From Pirellulaceae bacterium (GTDB taxonomy: Bacteria; Planctomycetota; Planctomycetia; Pirellulales; Pirellulaceae), in contig JAHDXO010000079.1 in assembly GCA_023382975.1 (NCBI GenBank), positions 1-41,735 of the forward strand: a stretch of DNA of 41,735 bases. The letters are read 5' to 3'. Positions 32,425 through 41,735 of the stretch are shown here, in pieces. The position numbers and the translations under genes were made by a program. The notes under the pieces are model-generated. The model saw only the letters and a program-made list of their open reading frames with translations, was not told the DNA's origin and did no database searches. How positions within the stretch are numbered: position 1 is the stretch's first letter; each line of letters starts with the position of its first letter.

Positions 32425-33810
32425 ATGAACGATTCCATCCCGAATCAAGAACAACGCCCCAGACACCGCAGGCGGTGGCTGCTCGTGTTGCTGCTGCTTC
32501 CGGTTGCCTTGGGCGCGATCGTCGTGGCGGTTCTGGCGATCGGCGAATATCGCAGTTCCCGCGCAGTGGCGGCGGATGTGGTGCGACTGCGCGACGCGGG
32601 CGAGCCGGTCGACAACGAATCGATGGCCCGATGGTTTATGGCCAATACGTCGCAGGAGGGGACCGCCGCCTGGCGCGAGATTCTCGTGGCGGTCGAGCAG
32701 GTTTCGTCGAGCCAGACCGTCTCGTCGTTTCCGATCATGGGCACAGGCAAGTTCCCGGACGATCTGGTTCCCGGCGGCGACTGGCCCGACGAGCCGCAGA
32801 TCGCGGAGTTCCTTCGCGAAGTCCAACCGCTGATCGCGCAGATCGAGCAAGCCGCCCAATACCCCACTCCGGTCTGGCAACCGATCGCCTTTGATTCGTT
32901 CTCGACGTTGTTGCCCGAGATCCAGACGAGTCGGAGCGTGATACGGCTGTTGTCGTTGGAGGTCCGCCACGCCTTGTATCATCGAGACACCGAACGTGCC
33001 ATGCGCGGCTTGGCCGCGATGCAGGCTGCCACGGAGGCGTTTGATTGGGATTTCTGCATGGTCGTCGAACTGGTTGGGATCGCCCTGCGGAATATCCATC
33101 GCGACGCGATTCGCCAGTCGCTGAAGGACACCGCTTGGGAGCCTGAGCAATTGGATCAGTTGCTGGCTCAGGTCGCCCAGCCGCGCGACGTGGCAACTCA
33201 TTGGCGTCATAATGTGACAGGCGAGCGGGCGATGGCGTTGGCGCTGTTTCAGGGGACTCGGGAAAGGCAGCGCGCGATGCTGGACGATGGGCAGACTGGT
33301 TTTCCCTCGCTATTGATGCTCATTCCCAGCGGGATCAAGCGGTACTTGGAACGTTTGGCTGCGATGCAGCGGCTCGGTGACGCGGGTGTGCTAGGGTTGG
33401 CCGCGCGTGCCGAAGCATCTGAGAACGATCTTGGCTTGGCAGACAAGAGACGGTTGGACGACATTCTCACGGCGCTCTTGCTACCCGCGGTTCACGGCAT
33501 AGCGCGAGCGTACGAGCGCGACGAACTTGATCGCCGACTGGCCCGAACCGCTTTGGGCATCAAACGCTACCAACTGGCCGAAGGGCGTTGGCCGGAGAAG
33601 CTGAGCGATCTGACGGCCGTCGGACTCGAAGCGAGAGACTGGACGGCCCTTCAGGCGGGACCGTTCGGCTACCTGATCGAAGCCGACGGCGCCGTCGTTT
33701 GGGCCTACGATGCCAATGACCCCGATTCGCCCTCGCGCATTCGCAGCGAACCGCCCACTGCGGAAGATGTTGCCTCGAATCTGGACTGGCACGTCACGCG
33801 AATTCGTTGA
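32425..33810 (+). CDS. Membrane-anchored protein of the ABC operon, unknown function
   Basis: A 461-residue protein with a basic cytoplasmic start (RPRHRRR), one transmembrane helix (LLVLLLLPVALGAIVVAVLA), and a large helical external domain. The middle holds RSVIRLLSLEVRHALYHRDT, which continues into a Met- and Ala-rich helix and VVELVGIALRNIHRDAIR. The C-terminal third has RLARTALGIKRYQLAEGRWP followed by EKLSDL, a segment that recurs in planctomycete proteins of this operon type. No enzyme motif is seen. AAGGA lies 8 nt before the ATG. Co-transcription with the transporter suggests it works with it; the mechanism is unknown. Confidence 0.8.
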   Translation: MNDSIPNQEQRPRHRRRWLLVLLLLPVALGAIVVAVLAIGEYRSSRAVAADVVRLRDAGEPVDNESMARWFMANTSQEGTAAWREILVAVEQVSSSQTVSSFPIMGTGKFPDDLVPGGDWPDEPQIAEFLREVQPLIAQIEQAAQYPTPVWQPIAFDSFSTLLPEIQTSRSVIRLLSLEVRHALYHRDTERAMRGLAAMQAATEAFDWDFCMVVELVGIALRNIHRDAIRQSLKDTAWEPEQLDQLLAQVAQPRDVATHWRHNVTGERAMALALFQGTRERQRAMLDDGQTGFPSLLMLIPSGIKRYLERLAAMQRLGDAGVLGLAARAEASENDLGLADKRRLDDILTALLLPAVHGIARAYERDELDRRLARTALGIKRYQLAEGRWPEKLSDLTAVGLEARDWTALQAGPFGYLIEADGAVVWAYDANDPDSPSRIRSEPPTAEDVASNLDWHVTRIR

Positions 33811-34053
33811 GCATCCTCCTTGACTTCGATGACGCTGGACGCTCTGCGCCTGTTGGCCGAATCGGTGCGAGCCGAACTGCTGGCGAAGTCTTGAGCTACC
33901 AGCTTGATCAAACGCCATCCAGGCACTAAGTTCTTGGGGCATTGACTGCTGCCCTCTCCCCCACTGGAAAACGACGTGGAACACTCCAGCCTGACCGGCA
34001 GGATGGGCGGCACTACACACCACCCAACTGCTGCGCTCAGGGAGTAACCCGCC
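33811..34053. other. Intergenic region before carB, no gene seen
   Basis: A 243-nt gap. A 21-codon open frame (MTLDALRLLAESVRAELLAK) near its left end has no recognisable ribosome site and is probably chance. No riboswitch-like fold, terminator or convincing promoter was identified. Confidence 0.4.
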
Positions 34054-37254
<3,201 letters not shown>

Positions 37255-37255
37255 G

Positions 37256-37318
37256 AAGTGGGTCGCGGGCCGCCGAACGCGACTCGAAAAGTGGGTCGCG
37301 GGCCGCCAAACGCGACTC
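37256..37318 (+). repeat. Tandem hairpin repeat, family 3 (two copies)
   Basis: A 30-nt unit occurs twice (37256-37285 and 37289-37318), 29 of 30 bases identical. The stem GGGTCGCG / CGCGACTC has 8 bp including one G-U pair and a 10-nt loop; the only difference (G to A) lies in the loop. The array starts 2 nt after the carB stop and ends 42 nt before the hisF-like ATG. Confidence 0.8.
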
Positions 37319-37360
37319 CGGACCGGCACAGTTTGATCACATCCTCCAAGGAGAAATGCC

Positions 37361-38128
37361 ATGTCAGAACCCGTCATCATCATGCCCTGCTTGGATATGC
37401 AGAACGGCCGCGTTGTCAAAGGTGTTCATTTCGTCGACATCCGCGACGCGGGCGACCCGGCCGAATGCGCTCGGGCCTATTGCGAAGCCGGCGCTGACGA
37501 GTTGGCGCTGCTGGACATCACGGCCACGGTCGAAGGGCGCGGCACGATGCTCGAAGTCGTCCGGCGGGTCGCCGAGGTCACCACGGTGCCCTTCACCGTG
37601 GGCGGCGGCATCTCGGACGTCGCGTCGGCCGCCGCGGTGCTCGAGGCTGGAGCCAACAAGGTCTCGACCAGCAGCGCCGCTTTCCGCAAACCGGAGGTGA
37701 TCGCCCAGATGGTGCGCGAGTTCGGCCCGGACAAAGTCACCGTGGCGATCGACGTGGACCAGAACCCCGCGATGCCGTCCGGCTACGAAGTCTACATCGA
37801 CGGCGGGCGCACGGCGACCGGCAAGGATGCCGTCCAATGGGCCAAACAAGTCGATTCGTACGGCGTTCCGGTCATCTTGCCGACCAGCAAGGCCGGCGAC
37901 GGCGCCAAGACCGGTTACGACCTGCCCGTGATCCGCGCGATGAAGCAGGCCACCAGCGCCCAGATCGTCGCCTCGGGCGGCGCCGGTCAGCTCGAACATT
38001 TCCACGAAGCCGTCCAAGCCGGCGCCACCGTCCTGCTAGCCGCCTCCGTTTTCCACTTCCACTTGATCGGTATCGCCGAACTGAAAACCTACCTTCGTGA
38101 CCGAGGTGTGAACCTCCAACAGGAGTGA
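37361..38128 (+). CDS. hisF: HisF-like imidazole glycerol phosphate synthase subunit (divergent active site)
   Basis: A 255-residue TIM barrel that matches HisF throughout: IMPCLDMQNGRVVKGVHF, ELALLDITATVEGRGTML, VPFTVGGGI, SGGAGQLEHFHEA and LLAASVFHF. HisF combines ammonia from HisH with PRFAR to give IGP and AICAR. The catalytic pair is kept as D12 and D131. Two phosphate or loop regions differ: SINTAA of typical HisF is VSTSSAA here, and TSxDRDGT is TSKAGDGAK, so one Asp is Ala (178) while D180 remains. It may be a lineage variant or a paralogue with another role. AAGGAG lies 7 nt before the ATG. No other his genes are present. Confidence 0.8.
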   Translation: MSEPVIIMPCLDMQNGRVVKGVHFVDIRDAGDPAECARAYCEAGADELALLDITATVEGRGTMLEVVRRVAEVTTVPFTVGGGISDVASAAAVLEAGANKVSTSSAAFRKPEVIAQMVREFGPDKVTVAIDVDQNPAMPSGYEVYIDGGRTATGKDAVQWAKQVDSYGVPVILPTSKAGDGAKTGYDLPVIRAMKQATSAQIVASGGAGQLEHFHEAVQAGATVLLAASVFHFHLIGIAELKTYLRDRGVNLQQE

Positions 38129-38134
38129 ATTCCC

Positions 38135-38836
38135 ATGACGCGAATCGACGCCGATTCCGCCCGCGAGATCGATCGGATGTTGGAGCAGACGTTTGCGGAC
38201 CGGCGCTTGTCGCGGGGCGAGCGGCAGGCGTTGCAAGGGGTGCTTGAAGCGGCGGGTTCGTCCGAAGCGTATTTGCAGTTGTTTCGCGCGCGGGCGTTCG
38301 AGTTTGCTCGCAACCGCTTGGCCGGCGCCGACGCGCGCGAGGTTCTGGACTGGTTGGAGCAGGTCGTCAAGCTCGTCCAGCCCGGCCTGGGGCCACCGCG
38401 AGCCGCGCGGGCGTATTTCAGTCCGGAGGACGACTGTGTCGGCGCGGTCGTCGAACTGTTCCGCGCCGCCGCGCGTCAGGTCGACGTCTGCGTCTTTACG
38501 ATTACCGACGACCGCATCGCGGAAGCTATTCTGGCCGCGCATCGCCGCAGAGTCGCCGTGCGGATCTTGACCGACGACGAGAAGGCGAGCGACCTCGGTT
38601 CGGACATCGAGCGTTTCCGCACAACGGGGATTGCGATCCGTGCGGATTCCTCGCCTCACCACATGCACCACAAGTTCGCCGTCTTCGACGCCCGTACGCT
38701 GTTGACGGGCAGCTACAATTGGACCCGCGCCGCCAACGAGTACAATGAAGACAACTTCCTCGTGACGGAGGATCCGAACTTGGTCCGGAAATTTTCCACC
38801 GCCTTTGAACGTCTTTGGGCCCAGTGCGAAACCTGA
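38135..38836 (+). CDS. Phospholipase D-like nuclease (single HKD motif)
   Basis: A 233-residue protein with one HKD motif, as in the Nuc endonuclease and mitochondrial cardiolipin hydrolase group, which dimerise to build the active site. H178, K180 and D185 (HHKFAVFD) are followed by GSYNWT (N195) and E202 in NEYNEDN. The preceding strand block is VDVCVFTITDDRIAEAI. The first 85 residues form a helical domain of unknown role. There is no signal peptide. The ATG lies 6 nt after the hisF stop with AGGAG inside the hisF end, so the two are likely one unit. DNA or phospholipid could be the substrate. Confidence 0.85.
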   Translation: MTRIDADSAREIDRMLEQTFADRRLSRGERQALQGVLEAAGSSEAYLQLFRARAFEFARNRLAGADAREVLDWLEQVVKLVQPGLGPPRAARAYFSPEDDCVGAVVELFRAAARQVDVCVFTITDDRIAEAILAAHRRRVAVRILTDDEKASDLGSDIERFRTTGIAIRADSSPHHMHHKFAVFDARTLLTGSYNWTRAANEYNEDNFLVTEDPNLVRKFSTAFERLWAQCET

Positions 38837-38871
38837 ATTCCGCGTCGCCGGACGCTTGTTGAGGACGACAC

Positions 38872-40284
38872 ATGGCATCCGACCTGTCCGGTAAGGATCG
38901 CGCACAACTGGCCGCGCGCGGGATCTCGGCTGACGAGGCATTGCGACAGTTGGAAAGGCTGCGCTCGCCGTGCCGTTTTCTTCGCTTGGCGCGTCCGTGT
39001 ACGATAGGCGACGGAATCCAACAGATTCCCGAAGACCGCCAATCCTTGCTGATGGACTCGCATCGGCAAGCGGCTCTTCAAGGCCGCTGGACCAAGTTTG
39101 TGCCCGCTTCGGGAGCGGCATCGAGAATGTTCGCGTTGGAACGCCAAGCCGATGTCGTGCGTCTGGCCGAGCACCTGGATCGCTTTGCCTTCTACCGCGA
39201 TCTCGAATCGACAGCCGCTCGCAGCGGATGCGATCTGTCGGAACTGCGGAACCGACGACAGCATTCCGCTTTGCTCGCTTGGTTGTTGGACGCCCAGGGA
39301 CTGGGCTATCGCGACCTGCCCAAGGCATTGCTCGCATTTCACCGCTACGACGAGATCAGCCGCACGCCGTTCGAAGAGCATCTGCGCGAAGCCGCCCGTT
39401 GTTTCGCCGACAGCGACCGGCGTTGCCGCGCCCATTTCACCGTATCGCCCGGGCATCAATCTCGCTTCGAAGAAATGCTCGTCCGATTGATGCCTCGCCT
39501 CCGCATGGAAACAGACGTGACGCCCGACGTCGAGTTCAGCCAACAGAAACCAGCAACCGATCTGCTGGCGTTGGACCAGGACGGATTGCCGCTGCGGAAC
39601 GAAGACGGTAGCTTGGTCCTCAGGCCGGGAGGTCACGGCGCGTTGCTGGACAATCTGGACGGTCTTCGCGGCGATCTTGTGTTTGTGGAGAACATCGACA
39701 ACGTTCGTCACTGGCGGTGGCAAGTCACCGCGGAACACTGGCTTCGAGTGCTGGGCGGCTATCTTGTCGAAATGCAGGACGAGATTCGACGCAGCTCGCC
39801 GTCAGCCGAGAATGTCTCCCATCCGAATCAGCGGCTGGAGCCAATGAAACCTCTCTTGCGTCGTCCCCTGCGGATCTGCGGAGTCGTGCGGAACCAGGGG
39901 GAGCCGGGCGGCGCTCCGTTCTGGGTTCAGGAGCCCGATGGATACTGCAGCTTGCAGCTTGTCGAGCAGGCCGAAGTCGACCCGGACGATCGCGAGCAAC
40001 AAGCGGTGTTCGCCGCGGCCACGCACTTCAACCCCGTATTCATGGCGTTGGGAGTGCGCGACGAGCAAGGCCGATCTTTCCCGCTGGTCGACTACGCGGC
40101 GAGCGAACGCTGCCTCCTGACCTGGAAGTCTGTTGACGGGCGGTCCGCTCGCGTGCTTGAACATCCCGGCTTGTGGAACGGTTCGATGGCAGCCTGGAAC
40201 ACGGTCTTCGTCGAAGTGCCCACCGAGGTCTTTGCCCCCGCCAAGACCGTCCTCGACCTCCTCCGCCCGTCGCACCAACCGTAG
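38872..40284 (+). CDS. DUF4301-family protein
   Basis: A 470-residue cytoplasmic protein. The DUF4301 hallmark KFVPASGAASRMF (about 75-90) resembles the glycine/arginine loop of nucleotide-sugar pyrophosphorylases. DLVFVENIDNV fits an acidic metal-binding strand, and the end has HPGLWNGSMAAWNTVFVEVP. The fold is therefore probably nucleotidyltransferase-like; no enzyme activity is established to my knowledge. GAGG lies 7 nt before the ATG. It follows the PLD-like gene by 35 nt in the same direction and may be in its transcription unit. Confidence 0.88.
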   Translation: MASDLSGKDRAQLAARGISADEALRQLERLRSPCRFLRLARPCTIGDGIQQIPEDRQSLLMDSHRQAALQGRWTKFVPASGAASRMFALERQADVVRLAEHLDRFAFYRDLESTAARSGCDLSELRNRRQHSALLAWLLDAQGLGYRDLPKALLAFHRYDEISRTPFEEHLREAARCFADSDRRCRAHFTVSPGHQSRFEEMLVRLMPRLRMETDVTPDVEFSQQKPATDLLALDQDGLPLRNEDGSLVLRPGGHGALLDNLDGLRGDLVFVENIDNVRHWRWQVTAEHWLRVLGGYLVEMQDEIRRSSPSAENVSHPNQRLEPMKPLLRRPLRICGVVRNQGEPGGAPFWVQEPDGYCSLQLVEQAEVDPDDREQQAVFAAATHFNPVFMALGVRDEQGRSFPLVDYAASERCLLTWKSVDGRSARVLEHPGLWNGSMAAWNTVFVEVPTEVFAPAKTVLDLLRPSHQP

Positions 40285-40359
40285 CCGCGTGCCGCGAAAG
40301 GCCGTATACTGCTGGCGGCAGATCGACTGAAAGCGCGAGTTAGCCATGGAGACTGTGAA

Positions 40360-40575
40360 ATGACGCCGGCACAACTGGAAAAACGAGTGGCGGTCCTGGA
40401 AGCGGAACTGGCCAAGTTGAAGAGCAAGGTCGAGGGGTACGACGCTTCCAAGCCGTGGTGGGAGAAGATCGCCGGGACGTTTCAGGACGATCCGATCTAC
40501 GAGGAGGCGATGAAATTGGGACGGCAGTACCGGCAATCGCAGAAGCCTGACGCTGCCTCCCGCAAGAGAACTTAG
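40360..40575 (+). CDS. Putative antitoxin paired with a VapC-type toxin
   Basis: A 71-residue protein: an N-terminal coiled coil (PAQLEKRVAVLEAELAKLKS) and a toxin-wrapping tail WWEKIAGTFQDDPIYEEAMK followed by LGRQYR. This tail pattern is common in antitoxins encoded just before PIN-domain toxins. GGAG lies 8 nt before the ATG, and a TATACT -10-like box lies at 40305-40310 without a clear -35. No DNA-binding domain is obvious. Ten bases separate it from the toxin start. The call rests on context and pattern, not on a named family. Confidence 0.75.
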   Translation: MTPAQLEKRVAVLEAELAKLKSKVEGYDASKPWWEKIAGTFQDDPIYEEAMKLGRQYRQSQKPDAASRKRT

Positions 40576-40584
40576 GAGTTCCCC

Positions 40585-41004
40585 ATGCTCGTGCTCGACA
40601 CGGATCACATGAGCCTGCTCGAATGGGGTGGCAGAAACTCGCCTGCGTTGCGCGAGCGTCTAGCAGATGCTGACCCCGAGCAGGTCACTACGACGATCAT
40701 CAACTACGAGGAGCAGATGCGCGGCCGAACAGCGTACATTGCACGCGCGAAGTCCGTCGACCAGGAAGTGGAGGCTTACCAACGACTGCGACGGCATCTG
40801 GACAATTACCGACAAATCGTCATCTTGGACTACGATCGCCGCGCGGCAGCCGAGTTCCAGCGTCTGCGACGTGCCCGGGTTCGCATCGGAACGATGGACC
40901 TGAAGATCGCAGCGATCGTCCTGTCGCGCGACGCCACGCTGCTGTCTCGAAACTTGGCGGATTTCGAAGGCGTGCCCGGACTCAAAGTGGAAGATTGGGC
41001 ATGA
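40585..41004 (+). CDS. vapC: PIN-domain toxin, VapC family
   Basis: A 139-residue PIN-domain ribonuclease. The acidic residues for metal binding are D5 (LVLDTDHMS), E42/E43 (INYEEQMRG), D105 (GTMDLKIAAI) and D126 in SRNLADFEGVPGL. This is the usual VapC layout and length. AGGAG lies 6 nt before the ATG. It follows its antitoxin and overlaps the next gene by ATGA, making a three-gene unit. Targets in the family are tRNA or rRNA. The target here cannot be predicted. Confidence 0.92.
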   Translation: MLVLDTDHMSLLEWGGRNSPALRERLADADPEQVTTTIINYEEQMRGRTAYIARAKSVDQEVEAYQRLRRHLDNYRQIVILDYDRRAAAEFQRLRRARVRIGTMDLKIAAIVLSRDATLLSRNLADFEGVPGLKVEDWA

Positions 41005-41651
41005 ATATCACCTGGAGCTATCCCATCTATCTGATCCCGCACGGTGCGGGCTATGTGTCGATCCTCGCACGTGACGGCTCGGTCGATCAGATGCTGGTCG
41101 TGTACACGTGCGAGCAATCGGCGATCGAATTCATGGACAACCATGGCTTGCCCGGCGAACCGCGGCCGCTGCAGAACGGGCGGGAATTTCGCTGGCTGCT
41201 GGACGCGCTGCGCAAACCGGTGACCCGAGTCGCGTTCGATCCTCAAATCATCGAGCGGCAGGCGCATCCTCGTTGGGAACTGCCGGTCAAGACGCTGCGC
41301 GACGAGCACCTCTCGGCCGATTTCTCGCCTTGGAACTATCCGGTCTATGTGATCGCTCAGGGCACCGGCTTTGTCAGCATCGACGGTCGTACCAGCGATG
41401 GCCGACCGCTGACCGCCATCGCATTTTTCACCTCGTCCGGGCGGGCCACAGAATACCTGACGAACGCCGGCGAGACGGGCGAATTGTGCGAACTGCCCGA
41501 CATGCGTCTCACCCGCCGCTTCTTGGACCGGTTGGCACTGGAGGTTTTCGCCGTCGCGGTCGATCCCGTTGTCGATGAAGCGGGCCGGAGGGCGAAACAC
41601 TGCTTCGACATCGCGACGCTGTTGGAGAAGTACTTGGTGGCCGCTCCGTAA
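41001..41651 (+). CDS. Two-repeat protein of unknown function in the VapC operon
   Basis: A 216-residue protein made of two related halves. Half 1 begins WSYPIYLIPHGAGYVSI (residue 5) and ends near TRVAFDP; half 2 begins WNYPVYVIAQGTGFVSI (residue 111) and ends VFAVAVDPV. Between the two anchors both have an acidic or Gly-rich loop, a hydrophobic strand and a helix (SAIEFMDNHG and RATEYLTNAG). I do not recognise the family; an SseB-like or regulatory fold is a guess. The ATG overlaps the toxin stop by ATGA, so translation is coupled; a TTG 6 nt earlier is less likely. It could modulate the toxin, or be a passenger. Confidence 0.8.
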   Translation: MNITWSYPIYLIPHGAGYVSILARDGSVDQMLVVYTCEQSAIEFMDNHGLPGEPRPLQNGREFRWLLDALRKPVTRVAFDPQIIERQAHPRWELPVKTLRDEHLSADFSPWNYPVYVIAQGTGFVSIDGRTSDGRPLTAIAFFTSSGRATEYLTNAGETGELCELPDMRLTRRFLDRLALEVFAVAVDPVVDEAGRRAKHCFDIATLLEKYLVAAP

Positions 41652-41653
41652 CA

Positions 41654-41735
41654 CAGGCTGCCAGCCTGACGGCTCACCCGGCGTCTTCGGAGCCTGCTGA
41701 AATACTGGCAAGAACCGAGGTGGGGTAAGCTTCCA
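41654..41735 (-). repeat. Dispersed repeat, right copy, with palindrome after the stop codon
   Basis: The 15-nt palindrome CAGGCTGCCAGCCTG (41654-41668) begins 2 nt after the last gene's stop. It is followed by block B (41682-41702) and block A (41720-41735), inverted relative to 62-82 and 41-56 at the left end. The repeat runs to the window edge and may continue beyond it. Confidence 0.7.

Noticed and set aside
33831..33896. 21-codon open frame MTLDALRLLAESVRAELLAK
   Set aside because: No ribosome site, no similarity I recognise, and too short to separate from chance.

Overview
The window is GC-rich, gene-dense chromosomal DNA, most likely from a planctomycete (Pirellulales-like). The reasons are family content: DUF1080, DUF4058, DUF4105 and DUF4301 proteins, a hydrazine-synthase-alpha-like cytochrome fragment, large secreted proteins of unknown function, and a GntR/ABC operon with a membrane-anchored companion protein. 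This is inference from gene content; no rRNA or tRNA was seen to confirm it. No complete mobile element or CRISPR array was seen.

Layout, left to right. (1) Glycogen phosphorylase (260-2725, +). (2) A minus-strand pair, an SMC/OLD-like AAA ATPase plus a DUF4276/TOPRIM-like protein (2762-4714), which looks like a two-gene conflict system. (3) A gene graveyard (4848-6765): an N-truncated hydrazine-synthase-like cytochrome, a truncated N-terminal fragment, an intact hicBA toxin-antitoxin pair and a frameshifted duplicate of the hicB 3' end. (4) A large secreted glycosidase-like protein (6962-9856, +). (5) A minus-strand operon (17034 to 10999, possibly on to fabH at 9870): MDR dehydrogenase, fused enoyl-CoA hydratase/3-hydroxyacyl-CoA dehydrogenase, a single 2-hydroxyacyl-CoA dehydratase/double-cubane-type Fe-S protein, its ATP-dependent activase, an MBL-fold hydrolase and a FabH. 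(6) Minus-strand single genes: a Cof-type HAD phosphatase, a CsrA-response regulator fusion, a DUF4105 lipoprotein and a TIM-barrel epimerase-like protein. (7) sppA (+), converging on EamA-DUF1080-DUF4058 (-). (8) A 1065-residue secreted protein of unknown function (+). (9) A GntR-ABC ATPase-permease-membrane protein operon (28454-33810, +) with a promoter and a palindromic operator. (10) carB, a divergent hisF, a phospholipase-D-like nuclease and a DUF4301 protein. (11) A VapC-type toxin-antitoxin operon with a third gene made of two repeated domains.

Three observations stand out. First, three unrelated families of short tandem hairpin repeats (28878-28936, 32302-32405, 37256-37318) each begin at, or within two bases of, the stop codon of an operon gene. 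In one family the stop codon sits at a fixed position of the repeat unit, and sequence changes spare the stems. Second, a CsrA domain is fused to a receiver domain, implying phosphorylation-controlled RNA binding. Third, the dehydratase-activase pair lacks a second dehydratase subunit, so it may be a double-cubane-cluster reductase placed among CoA-metabolism genes.

The window is bracketed by inverted copies of one dispersed repeat (41-82 and 41682-41735).
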